A stretch of DNA of 64,000 nt from Paenibacillus sp. FSL H8-0048 (GTDB lineage: Bacteria; Bacillota; Bacilli; Paenibacillales; Paenibacillaceae): positions 6,634,001-6,698,000 of the forward strand of contig NZ_JBBODF010000001.1 of assembly GCF_038002825.1 (NCBI RefSeq). Reading direction: 5' to 3'. A program made the position numbers and the translations under genes. This document shows, piece after piece, positions 36,487-43,780 of the stretch. How positions within the stretch are numbered: position 1 is the stretch's first letter; each line of letters starts with the position of its first letter. The notes under the pieces were generated by a model. That model had not been told where the DNA came from. It did not search any database and saw only the letters and a list, made by a program, of their open reading frames with translations.

Positions 36487-37719
36487 ATGGATGCTGTACG
36501 TATGTGTTGCGCCGGTCTGGACGTGCACCAGGAAACCGTTGTGGCCTGCGTGTTGAAAGGACCGATCGAACAGAAACCCCAATGTCACCTGAAAACCTTT
36601 GGGACGACAACCAAAGAATTGCTAGGCCTGCAAGATTGGCTGAGTGAACAAGGCTGTCGGGAGGTGGTGATGGAGAGTACGGGCGTGTTATGGAAACCGG
36701 TATGGAACATCTTAGAGGGCAGTTGTGATCTGGTCTTGGCCAACGCCCAGCGGGTAAAGAATACGCCGGGTCGAAAAAGTGACATGCAAGATGCGCGCTG
36801 GTTAGCGCAATTGCACCGTTGCGGGCTCATTGAAGGCAGTATGGTGCCCGAACAAGACATCCGGGATTTGCGAGACTTGACCCGTTACCGGAGTAAGATG
36901 GTGCAGGCGGTGACGGCGGAGAAAAACCGCATTCACAAAATCCTGCAGGATGCCAACATTAAGCTAACCACCTTTATGTCCGATCTATATGGGGTTTCGG
37001 GACGGGGCCTGCTCCAGAAGATCATGGACGGCGAGGTCATCGACGAAGGGACCGTTAAAAACCTGGTCAAAACCCGTTTGAAAAAGAAAGTTCCGCAGTT
37101 GCTAGACGCGCTCAATGGCAAGTTGCGCCGTCATCACCGCGAGATGATTCGAGACCACTGGGACCACTTGGTCTATTTGGAGAAAAGGATCACGGAGCTG
37201 GAAGCTCGAATCGAGGCGAAGGCAGAACCGTACCTGGAGGTGATTGAACAAATTGACTCCATTCCAGGAATTGAGCGGACGTCTGCCGTGACCATCTTTG
37301 CCGAAGTGGGGCCGCATGTCGCGGAAATGTTCCCGAGTGATGCGCAGTTTGCATCATGGGCGGGGGTGTGTCCAGGGAACAACGAAAGCGCGGGAAAGCG
37401 AAGAAAGTCAAAAACGATGCAAGGGAACAAGCATCTGAAAGGGGCCTTGTGTCAGGCGGCTTGGGCGAACTCTCGCTCCTCGAACCGGATCGGCCAATTT
37501 TTTCGACGAATACGTAAGAGAAGAGGCGATAAAAAAGCAAACGTCGCCACCGCGCATTTGCTGATTCGAATCCTCCATGCCCTGATGCGGGAGAAGAGGT
37601 CATACCAAGAAATAGACGTCTCACTAGGCGATGAGACGTCCAAGAAAAACACGTTAGATAGGTACGTGAACTATATCCAGCAGTTAGGATATAGCGTGCA
37701 ATTAAATCCTATCCAATAG
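36487..37719 (+). CDS. IS110-family transposase (DEDD recombinase)
   Basis: 410 residues from ATG 36487, which has GGAGG (36473-36477) correctly spaced; ATG 36478 would touch that site. The N-terminal RuvC-like domain shows the DEDD residues in GLDVHQETVV, VMESTGV and KSDMQDARW. A central coiled-coil-like stretch is followed by the Transposase_20 domain (IPGIERTSAVTIFAEVG, WAGVCPGNNESAGKRRKSK), including the serine thought to act in strand exchange. The frame is intact, so the enzyme may be active. It recombines DNA with a bridge-RNA guide in well-studied relatives. Confidence 0.95.
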   Translation: MDAVRMCCAGLDVHQETVVACVLKGPIEQKPQCHLKTFGTTTKELLGLQDWLSEQGCREVVMESTGVLWKPVWNILEGSCDLVLANAQRVKNTPGRKSDMQDARWLAQLHRCGLIEGSMVPEQDIRDLRDLTRYRSKMVQAVTAEKNRIHKILQDANIKLTTFMSDLYGVSGRGLLQKIMDGEVIDEGTVKNLVKTRLKKKVPQLLDALNGKLRRHHREMIRDHWDHLVYLEKRITELEARIEAKAEPYLEVIEQIDSIPGIERTSAVTIFAEVGPHVAEMFPSDAQFASWAGVCPGNNESAGKRRKSKTMQGNKHLKGALCQAAWANSRSSNRIGQFFRRIRKRRGDKKANVATAHLLIRILHALMREKRSYQEIDVSLGDETSKKNTLDRYVNYIQQLGYSVQLNPIQ

Positions 37720-37732
37720 TCTTCCCTTTTTC

Positions 37733-37754
37733 AAAAAAAACGAAACGTTTTTTT
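37733..37754 (+). terminator. Palindromic terminator after the transposase
   Basis: AAAAAAACG, AAA, CGTTTTTTT: a perfect 9-bp stem whose T-rich arm also serves as the T-run. It can stop transcription from either side. Confidence 0.7.
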
Positions 37755-37979
37755 GGGGCGGTGGGTCTTTTTTTGTCAAAACCCGTTCTGCTGCGCATTT
37801 TCCGGTACTTTTATTTTCGTATTAAACCGAATACAATAGTAGGTGGTTTCGTCTTGCTGATCCAATCCAGCATTTAAATCTGACGCTGCCCTATTAGAGC
37901 ATCAGAGTTAGCATCGTGAGTATTCGCGCAAGAGTAATTCGGATGCTGTAGGCGCTGGAACGGTAGCAAATGTAGTTTG

Positions 37980-38154
37980 TACAATAGAATGCTGCAAAAA
38001 AGGCTTTAAAATAGAATCTATTGTACTCCGTACAATTGAATGTTGGAAAAAGGCCCATTTTCTCCCGAAAAACGATATTCCAATGTATGAAATACAATAG
38101 AATCTCATTTTACGGTCAGCTATGCGTTTTCTGTTGCAGGAAATACAATTACCC
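37980..38154 (+). repeat. Paired 51-bp-period TACAAT repeats (family C)
   Basis: TACAATAGAATGCTGC plus an A-run and GGC at 37980 is matched by TACAATTGAATGTTGG plus an A-run and GGC at 38031, 51 bp away. A second pair starts TACAATAGAATC at 38093 and TACAATT at 38144, again 51 bp apart. An inverted TACAATAGA lies at 38017-38025 between the first two. The core differs from families A, B and D. Confidence 0.7.
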
Positions 38155-38232
38155 ACTTGAATTTAGGAGTAGGAGTAGGAGTAGGAGTAGGCCCTCGATG
38201 TTCATTATAGTTTTCAAGCTGCTGCTGCCCTA

Positions 38233-38252
38233 TTATTTCAACCGGTTAACAT
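38233..38252 (+). promoter_or_regulatory. LacI-type operator before the second LacI gene
   Basis: TATTTCAACCGGTTAACATA shares AACCGGTTAACATA with the reverse complement of the operator at 31626-31645. Its position allows self-control of the LacI gene at 38308 and of the esterase/kinase/phosphorylase genes behind it. Confidence 0.7.
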
Positions 38253-38307
38253 AAAGCCTTGCCCTGTTCCGCTGAACAGGATGGCTGACCCGGGTCAGGA
38301 GGTACGG

Positions 38308-39282
38308 ATGGCTGTAACCATCAAAGATGTTGCCGAGAAGGTCGGCGTCTCCGTCACTACCGTCTCCCGTGTGCTTAATAACCGGGGATACCTCAGTGAG
38401 AGTCTGAAGCAAAAGGTGAACGATGCCATGGAGGAGCTGAATTACCATCCGAGTGAGGTGGCACGCTCCTTGCTGCGCAAGAAGTCCAATATAATCGGCC
38501 TGATTCTGCCGGATATCTCCCATCCGTTCTTCGGGGAGGTAACCAAGCATATTGAGGCCTATGCCTATGAACAAGGCTATAAGCTTATGCTGTGCAATTC
38601 CCTGCATCACAAGAAAAAAGAGAAAGAGTATATCGATCTGCTGCGGGCCAGCCGGGTTGACGGCATTATCATGGGCAGCCATACGATGAGCGTGAACGAT
38701 TACAAGTCGATCAACCTGCCGCTGGTGTCGCTGGACCGGCAGATCTCTAAGTCAATTCCGTTCATTGCCTCTGATAACTATCAGGGGGGAGTGCTGGCGA
38801 CCCGGCTGCTGCTGCGCAAAAAATGCCGGAGCATCGCCTATCTCAGCGGGAATCTGCGCCTGAGTCTGCTGGCCAAGCAAAGGCATGACGCCTTCCTGGA
38901 GCAGGTCAGTGGACAAGAGGTTGAATATACTGTCCGGCAAACCGATCTTAACGGATTCAAGTATAAGGATTACGAGAAGCTGGTTAGCAGTCTTTTCGAG
39001 GAACGCCCTGAGCTGGACGGTGTATTCGCGAGCAGCGATATGCTGGCGCTGCAGGTGCTGAAGCAATGCAGAAGGCTGGGCAGAGCTGTGCCCGGTCAAG
39101 TCAAGGTCGTAGGCTATGACGGAATTGCCGCCATGGATGCGGAGGATCTGACTACCATCGTACAGCCGATTAAAAAGATGGGTGAGCTGGCTGTTCAATA
39201 TCTGCTTCAGCAGATTGCCGGCGAGCCGGTCCCGCTGGAGACCATTCTTCCCGTCCGGTTAGCGGAGAAGGGAACCACATGA
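38308..39282 (+). CDS. LacI-family transcriptional regulator (second paralogue)
   Basis: 324 residues from ATG 38308 with GGAGG 5 bp upstream; the ATG at 38281 has no such site. Helix-turn-helix IKDVAEKVGVSVTTVSRVLN, hinge VARSLLRKKSNIIG and sensor domain with ASDNYQGG and FASSDMLALQVL. The recognition helix (VSVTTVSRVLNNRGYLS) is very close to that of the LacI at 35134 (LSVNTVSRVLNNRGYIS), so both probably see the same AACCGGTT operator. It is followed at 49 bp by the esterase gene and likely controls the esterase-kinase-phosphorylase-esterase series. Confidence 0.92.
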   Translation: MAVTIKDVAEKVGVSVTTVSRVLNNRGYLSESLKQKVNDAMEELNYHPSEVARSLLRKKSNIIGLILPDISHPFFGEVTKHIEAYAYEQGYKLMLCNSLHHKKKEKEYIDLLRASRVDGIIMGSHTMSVNDYKSINLPLVSLDRQISKSIPFIASDNYQGGVLATRLLLRKKCRSIAYLSGNLRLSLLAKQRHDAFLEQVSGQEVEYTVRQTDLNGFKYKDYEKLVSSLFEERPELDGVFASSDMLALQVLKQCRRLGRAVPGQVKVVGYDGIAAMDAEDLTTIVQPIKKMGELAVQYLLQQIAGEPVPLETILPVRLAEKGTT

Positions 39283-39331
39283 TGAACGTACACAGGATTC
39301 ATTCACTACGAACGATATGGAGGAACAATAC

Positions 39332-40264
39332 ATGGATTTCATTCACCGCGTAGCCCCGGAATTAAGGGAAGGGATCGCTGGCCTGCCGCCGCTGCATTTG
39401 CCGGGGGATCTGGCCGCAGCCCGGAATATGGCCCCGCTGCCTGCTGAACCGTCGGACCGCGTCCGCATTACGGAGCGGGTCCTGATTGCCGGTTCCGGGC
39501 CGGTGCGGATCAGAATCTATGAATCGGCGAAGCGGAGTAAGCATAAGCTGCCTGCCTTGCTGTGGACTCATGGTGGGGGTTATATTCTGGGCCAGCCTAG
39601 CGGCGATGATGCGTTATGCGAGAGCTTTGTTATAGCGGCCAACTGTGTTGTCGTGTCGCCCGATTACCGCCTTGCCCCGGAGCATCCGTACCCGGCAGCG
39701 GTGGAAGACAGCTTCGCGGCATTAGTGTGGCTTGCAGATCCGGGGAATGATCTCCAGATTGACGGGGCCAGGATTGCCGTAGGTGGCGCCAGTGCAGGCG
39801 GCGGTCTGGCGGCGGCCCTGGCCCTGATGGCTAGAGATAAGGGCGGCCCTGCCCTCTGCTTCCAGCTTCCGCTGTACCCGATGCTGGATGACCGCAACAT
39901 TACACCTTCCAGCTATGAGGTGACGCATCCTGCGGTGTGGAACCGGGCCAACAATCTGGCAGCGTGGGAGATGTACCTGGGCGGCCCTGCGGGAGGCGCA
40001 GACACCTCCCCGTATGCGGCACCCGGCCGTGCGGATCAGTTGGCGGGGCTTCCGCCCGCCTATACCTGCGTCGGACAGCTCGACCCGTTCCGGGATGAGA
40101 CGATTGACTATGTGGCCCGGCTGGCACAGGCCGGTGTAGAAGTGGAATTTCATCTCTACCCGGGGGGCTATCATGGCTTCGAGCATGTCGTTCCTGCAGC
40201 CGAGGTCGCCCGCAGAGCCAGAGAAGGCTATATCCATGCCTTAGCAAGAGCCTTGAACTCTTAA
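39332..40264 (+). CDS. HSL-family (family IV) alpha/beta-hydrolase esterase
   Basis: 310 residues from ATG 39332. GGAGG at 39319-39323 is 8 bp upstream and overlaps the alternative ATG 39317. It has the HGGGY oxyanion motif of hormone-sensitive-lipase-like esterases, the nucleophile in GGASAGGGLA, the aspartate in QLDPFRDE and the histidine in GGYHGFEH. There is no signal peptide. Such enzymes remove acetyl or other short acyl groups. Its position between a LacI gene and a PfkB/phosphorylase pair suggests deacylation of an imported sugar. Confidence 0.9.
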   Translation: MDFIHRVAPELREGIAGLPPLHLPGDLAAARNMAPLPAEPSDRVRITERVLIAGSGPVRIRIYESAKRSKHKLPALLWTHGGGYILGQPSGDDALCESFVIAANCVVVSPDYRLAPEHPYPAAVEDSFAALVWLADPGNDLQIDGARIAVGGASAGGGLAAALALMARDKGGPALCFQLPLYPMLDDRNITPSSYEVTHPAVWNRANNLAAWEMYLGGPAGGADTSPYAAPGRADQLAGLPPAYTCVGQLDPFRDETIDYVARLAQAGVEVEFHLYPGGYHGFEHVVPAAEVARRAREGYIHALARALNS

Positions 40265-40361
40265 ATTGTAAAAAGAGGACGGGTTTTTGAAAGTATTGCG
40301 TACTCAGAAACCATAGAATGAATAGGACGCAAGGATATTGGAGTGCCAAGGGGGAGTACGG

Positions 40362-41318
40362 GTGTTTAGACTCGGAGAGACAATACGGTTTGAAGAACAG
40401 GCGAACGATGTGTTAACAGTGGGCGAGCTGCTCGTGGATATGATCTCCAATGAGTATGGCGAGGACACGGTATGTGATGGATATACCCGTTATTTTGGCG
40501 GATCGCCTTCGAATATTGCCATTAATGCAGGGAAGCTGGGCATCCGGTCGCATGTGGCTTCGGCGGTGGGCAGGGATAGCCTGGGCAACTTTCTGATGAA
40601 CCGGCTGCAGAGCGCCGGAATGGCGACAAGCGGCATCCAGCAGGTCGATGATTCTACCAGTATGGTGGTGATTACGAAGAGTCAGGCTACACCGGTTCCA
40701 ATCTTTTACCGTGCGGCGGATTACCGGCTGGAGTACAATGAGGCACTGGAGCAAGCCTTGATTCAATCCAGCATTGTCCACTTCTCGTGCTGGCCGATCT
40801 CAAGGAACCCGTCCCGTAGGGCGGTAGAGCGGGTGATCGAGACGGCGAGGAAGCATAAGGTGCTGATCGGCTTCGACCCCAACTATCATCCCTCGATTTG
40901 GCAGAAGGGGGAGGACGGCGTAGCCTATGTCAAAAGCATCATCCCGCAGGTGGATATCATCAAGCCTTCCGAGGATGACGCCGAGCGTCTGTTCGGACCC
41001 GGCACGCCGGAGGAGCAGATCGCCAGATTCCTTGCGCTTGGCGCGAAGCTGGTCATTCTGACGCTGGGCAAGGACGGGGCACTCGTCTCCACCGGCAGCG
41101 AAACGATATCGTTTGCCACCAAGGCTACGCAGATTGAAGATACGACTGGAGCAGGGGATGCCTTCTGGTCCGGATTCTATACAGCTATGATCAAAGGGTA
41201 TACGCTCACAGAGGCGCTGGAGCTTGGATTTGCTGTCAGCGCATACAAACTGAAATTCACGGGTGCGGTAGTCGATCTGCCTGCGCTTGAAGTCATTAAG
41301 CAACTATTCAACCTGTAG
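40362..41318 (+). CDS. PfkB-family sugar kinase (fructokinase-like)
   Basis: 318 residues from GTG 40362, with AGGGGGA about 7 bp upstream. PfkB signatures are present: YFGGSPSNIAINAGKLG near the N-terminus and DTTGAGDAFWSGF, with the catalytic aspartate in GAGD, near the C-terminus. ATP-dependent phosphorylation of a ketose or a fructosyl-containing sugar is expected. It lies 13 bp before a sucrose-6F-phosphate-phosphorylase-like gene. It may make fructose-6-phosphate from fructose, or it may phosphorylate the disaccharide first, giving that enzyme its substrate. The sequence alone cannot separate these. Confidence 0.85.
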   Translation: MFRLGETIRFEEQANDVLTVGELLVDMISNEYGEDTVCDGYTRYFGGSPSNIAINAGKLGIRSHVASAVGRDSLGNFLMNRLQSAGMATSGIQQVDDSTSMVVITKSQATPVPIFYRAADYRLEYNEALEQALIQSSIVHFSCWPISRNPSRRAVERVIETARKHKVLIGFDPNYHPSIWQKGEDGVAYVKSIIPQVDIIKPSEDDAERLFGPGTPEEQIARFLALGAKLVILTLGKDGALVSTGSETISFATKATQIEDTTGAGDAFWSGFYTAMIKGYTLTEALELGFAVSAYKLKFTGAVVDLPALEVIKQLFNL

Positions 41319-41331
41319 GAGGCTTCTTAAG

Positions 41332-42798
41332 ATGACACTGAAGAATCAAGTACAGTTAATTACCTATCCCGATTCGCTGGGGGGAGACCTGAAGCAGCTG
41401 CATCAGGTGCTCCAAGGTCCCTTCGCCGGACTGTTTGCCGGGGGGATTCATATCCTTCCGCCCTTTCCTTCTTCGGGGGACCGCGGCTTTGCGCCGCTGA
41501 CGTATCTGGAGATCGAGCCCGAATTCGGCACCTGGGAGGACATCCGCAGCCTTGGGGAAGAATTCGATGTGCTGGTGGATCTGATGGTCAATCATATCTC
41601 CAGGCAATCGCCGTATTTCCAGGACTTCCTGGAGCATGGCCGGTCTTCTGAATATGCGGATCTGTTCATTACTTTGGACAAAATCTGGAAGAATGGGGAG
41701 CCTGTGCGTGCGGATATCGGGAAGATGTTCCTGCGGCGGCCGCTGCCGTATTCTACCTTCACAACCTCCGGAGGGGAGGAAGAGAAGGTCTGGACCACTT
41801 TTGGCAAAACCGATCCTTCCGAACAGATTGATCTGGATATCCATTCTCCGCTTACCCGCGACCTGCTGCGGCAGTTCTTCCTGAACTTCAAAGAGCAGAA
41901 GGTCAAGATCGTCAGGCTGGATGCAGTCGGGTACGTGATCAAGAAGCTGGGCACCAGTTGTTTCTATGTGGAGCCGGAAATTTATGAATTCCTGGATTGG
42001 ATCAAGGAGATGGCGGATTCGCTGGACATAGAGCTGCTGCCGGAGGTTCATGCTCACCACAGTATCCAGACCAAGCTATCGGAATATGGCTGCTGGATCT
42101 ATGATTTCATTCTGCCTTACCGCGTGCTTGAGGCGCTTACTAGCAGATCCAATACGGCGCTGTACGACTATCTGCGGACCCGCCCGCATCAGCAGTTCAC
42201 GATGCTGGACTGTCATGACGGTGTTCCGGTGAAGCCGGATCTGGATGGTCTGATCGATACGAAGGAAGCGCGGGAGCTGGTGGATCTCTGCGTGGAGCGC
42301 GGGGCGAACCTAAGCCTGATTCTGTCCGAGGAGCATAAAGCGCCGGATGGCTTCGATGTCCATCAGATCCGCTGCACGTATTACAGTGCACTGAACGAGG
42401 ATGACGATGCGTATCTGGCAGCCAGAGCGATTCAATTCTTCGCGCCGGGTATTCCGCAGGTCTATTATGTAGGCTTGCTGGCTGGACGCAATGATCTGGA
42501 GCAGGTCGCCCTGACGGGAGAAGGCCGGGAGATTAACCGCCATAACTATACGCTGGAGGAGATTGAAGCCGAATCACAGCGCGAGGTTGTGCAGCGGCTG
42601 ATGAAGCTGATCCGCTTCCGCAATGAGTATAGCGCCTTCAATGGAACCTTCCGGGTGCTGGAGGCAGAGGCGGATGAAATCAGGCTGATGTGGGAGCAAG
42701 GAACAGCATATTGCCGGCTGCATATTAACCTGCAGAATTATAAGACTGTTATCGAATATATAGATCAGCAGGGACAAGAAGCGGTATACTGGGTCTGA
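41332..42798 (+). CDS. Sucrose 6F-phosphate phosphorylase-like GH13_18 enzyme
   Basis: 488 residues from ATG 41332 (AGGAGG upstream); the frame from 41287 overlaps the kinase gene. The catalytic residues of GH13_18 are present: aspartate in VRLDAVGYV, glutamate in LLPEVHAHH and aspartate in MLDCHDGVPVKPDLDG. Two features point to the phosphorylated-sucrose subgroup rather than plain sucrose phosphorylase: the arginine-rich loop FLRRPLPYST and the histidine in FDVHQIRCTYY. Both positions are known to hold the substrate phosphate in the Thermoanaerobacterium enzyme, and the MLDCHDG-PVKPDLDG loop is the same type. Expected reaction: sucrose-6F-phosphate plus phosphate gives glucose-1-phosphate and fructose-6-phosphate. 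The assignment rests on remembered family sequences. Confidence 0.8.
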   Translation: MTLKNQVQLITYPDSLGGDLKQLHQVLQGPFAGLFAGGIHILPPFPSSGDRGFAPLTYLEIEPEFGTWEDIRSLGEEFDVLVDLMVNHISRQSPYFQDFLEHGRSSEYADLFITLDKIWKNGEPVRADIGKMFLRRPLPYSTFTTSGGEEEKVWTTFGKTDPSEQIDLDIHSPLTRDLLRQFFLNFKEQKVKIVRLDAVGYVIKKLGTSCFYVEPEIYEFLDWIKEMADSLDIELLPEVHAHHSIQTKLSEYGCWIYDFILPYRVLEALTSRSNTALYDYLRTRPHQQFTMLDCHDGVPVKPDLDGLIDTKEARELVDLCVERGANLSLILSEEHKAPDGFDVHQIRCTYYSALNEDDDAYLAARAIQFFAPGIPQVYYVGLLAGRNDLEQVALTGEGREINRHNYTLEEIEAESQREVVQRLMKLIRFRNEYSAFNGTFRVLEAEADEIRLMWEQGTAYCRLHINLQNYKTVIEYIDQQGQEAVYWV

Positions 42799-42824
42799 TT
42801 CGAATTCGTTAAGGGGGAATGATG

Positions 42825-43625
42825 ATGGCTACAATGCAAATCAGCCTGTTCTCGGCAAGTCTGAAGCGGGAGGTCACGATCCAGGCCATATTGCCGGTGG
42901 ATCTGCCGGAGGGCTGGGGATTACCTGCCTGGTCGGGGCAGCCTTTGAAATCGCTCTATCTGCTGCACGGCTTCTCCGGCAGCCAGAACGACTGGCTGAA
43001 CTTCTCCAGGATCAGGGAGCTGGCGGACAGGCATCAGGTGGCAGTATTCATGCCGGCCGGAGAGAACCGCTTCTATGTCAATGATGAGCTTAGGGAAGAA
43101 TATTACGGTGAGTATATCGGCAGGGAGCTGGTAGACTTCACCCGCAAGCTGTTCCCGCTATCAGCAGCCAGAGAGGATACCTGGATCGGCGGCTTATCGA
43201 TGGGCGGCTACGGTGCGATCCGCAACGGCCTGAAATACGCCGAGCGCTTCGGCCGGATTATTGCCTTATCCTCGGCCTTAATTCCGTATAGAGTAGCCAA
43301 TATTGCCCCAGACTATAAAGACGGAATTGCCAGTTATTCCTACTATGCCAGCGTCTTCGGCGATCTGAGCAAGCTGCTTGGCAGCGACAAGGACCCCGAG
43401 CAGCTGGTGCGTGATGTGAAGGCGCAGGGACTTGCCCTGCCGGAGCTGTACATGGCCTGCGGAACCGAGGATATGCTGCTGGATGTGAACCGCCGGTTCC
43501 ATCAGTTCCTGGAAAGCGAGCAGGCTGCCCATTACTATGTAGAGGGCCAAGGCGACCATAACTGGATGTACTGGGATAAGCATATTGAAGCTGCTTTAAG
43601 CTGGGCGGCTGCTCCTGTGAGCTGA
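42825..43625 (+). CDS. Carboxylesterase, esterase-D/PF00756 type (second paralogue)
   Basis: 266 residues. Three ATG codons lie close together (42819, 42822, 42825); 42825 is best spaced from AAGGGGG. Nucleophile serine in GGLSMGGYGAI, oxyanion region LYLLHGFSGSQNDW, and probable histidine in GQGDHNWMYWD. It is cytoplasmic, of the same family as the esterase at 25663 although the two are clearly diverged. It closes the series LacI, HSL esterase, PfkB kinase, phosphorylase, esterase. Both sucrose loci in this window thus end up with two esterases beside one phosphorylase. Confidence 0.88.
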   Translation: MATMQISLFSASLKREVTIQAILPVDLPEGWGLPAWSGQPLKSLYLLHGFSGSQNDWLNFSRIRELADRHQVAVFMPAGENRFYVNDELREEYYGEYIGRELVDFTRKLFPLSAAREDTWIGGLSMGGYGAIRNGLKYAERFGRIIALSSALIPYRVANIAPDYKDGIASYSYYASVFGDLSKLLGSDKDPEQLVRDVKAQGLALPELYMACGTEDMLLDVNRRFHQFLESEQAAHYYVEGQGDHNWMYWDKHIEAALSWAAAPVS

Positions 43626-43707
43626 ATAATAATTGGGAAAAGTGGCGAGTCACGGCTATCCCAATGCGAATCATGTTCACGTAATCAACAGCAAATTGCA
43701 TACTTAT

Positions 43708-43750
43708 ACGCCCCTGGGTCTGGCCTAAGAAGGTATCGGCTCAGGGGCGT
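43708..43750 (+). terminator. Stem-loop before the second two-component pair
   Basis: ACGCCCCTG and CAGGGGCGT form a perfect 9-bp stem with a long, partly self-pairing loop. No T-run, so it is a weak terminator or a leader structure of the kinase mRNA. The preceding 80 bp share GGGAAAAGTGGCG with 33108. Confidence 0.5.
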
Positions 43751-43780
43751 GCTGAATTCCGGGGAAAGGAAGAGGCAGGG

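Larger units (their letters stand above)
36371..37803 (+). mobile_element. IS110-family insertion sequence (ends approximate)
   Basis: A single transposase gene is flanked by non-coding DNA, with no terminal inverted repeats visible, as expected of the family. Imperfect direct repeats (AAAACTGTTCTATTGCGC / AAAACCCGTTCTGCTGCGC) bracket 1.4 kb and are taken as approximate ends. The true ends could lie further out, at the GCCCTA-TAGAG motifs near 36159 and 37888. The element separates two paralogous LacI genes within a sugar locus. Confidence 0.6.
37755..38307 (+). other. Gene-free region with TACAAT repeats, a GGAGTA microsatellite and a LacI operator
   Basis: No gene is supported. TACAAT-type units occur at 37832, 37980, 38031, 38093 and 38144 (see the separate entry). 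A short tandem of the hexamer AGGAGT, repeated four times, lies at about 38164-38190. The operator TATTTCAACCGGTTAACATA lies at 38233-38252, 55 bp before the LacI start, and matches the operators at 31604-31645. Confidence 0.6.

Noticed and set aside
43626-43780. Riboswitch or T-box before the second kinase gene
   Set aside because: Only a simple stem-loop is visible; no conserved aptamer or specifier-type sequence was recognised.
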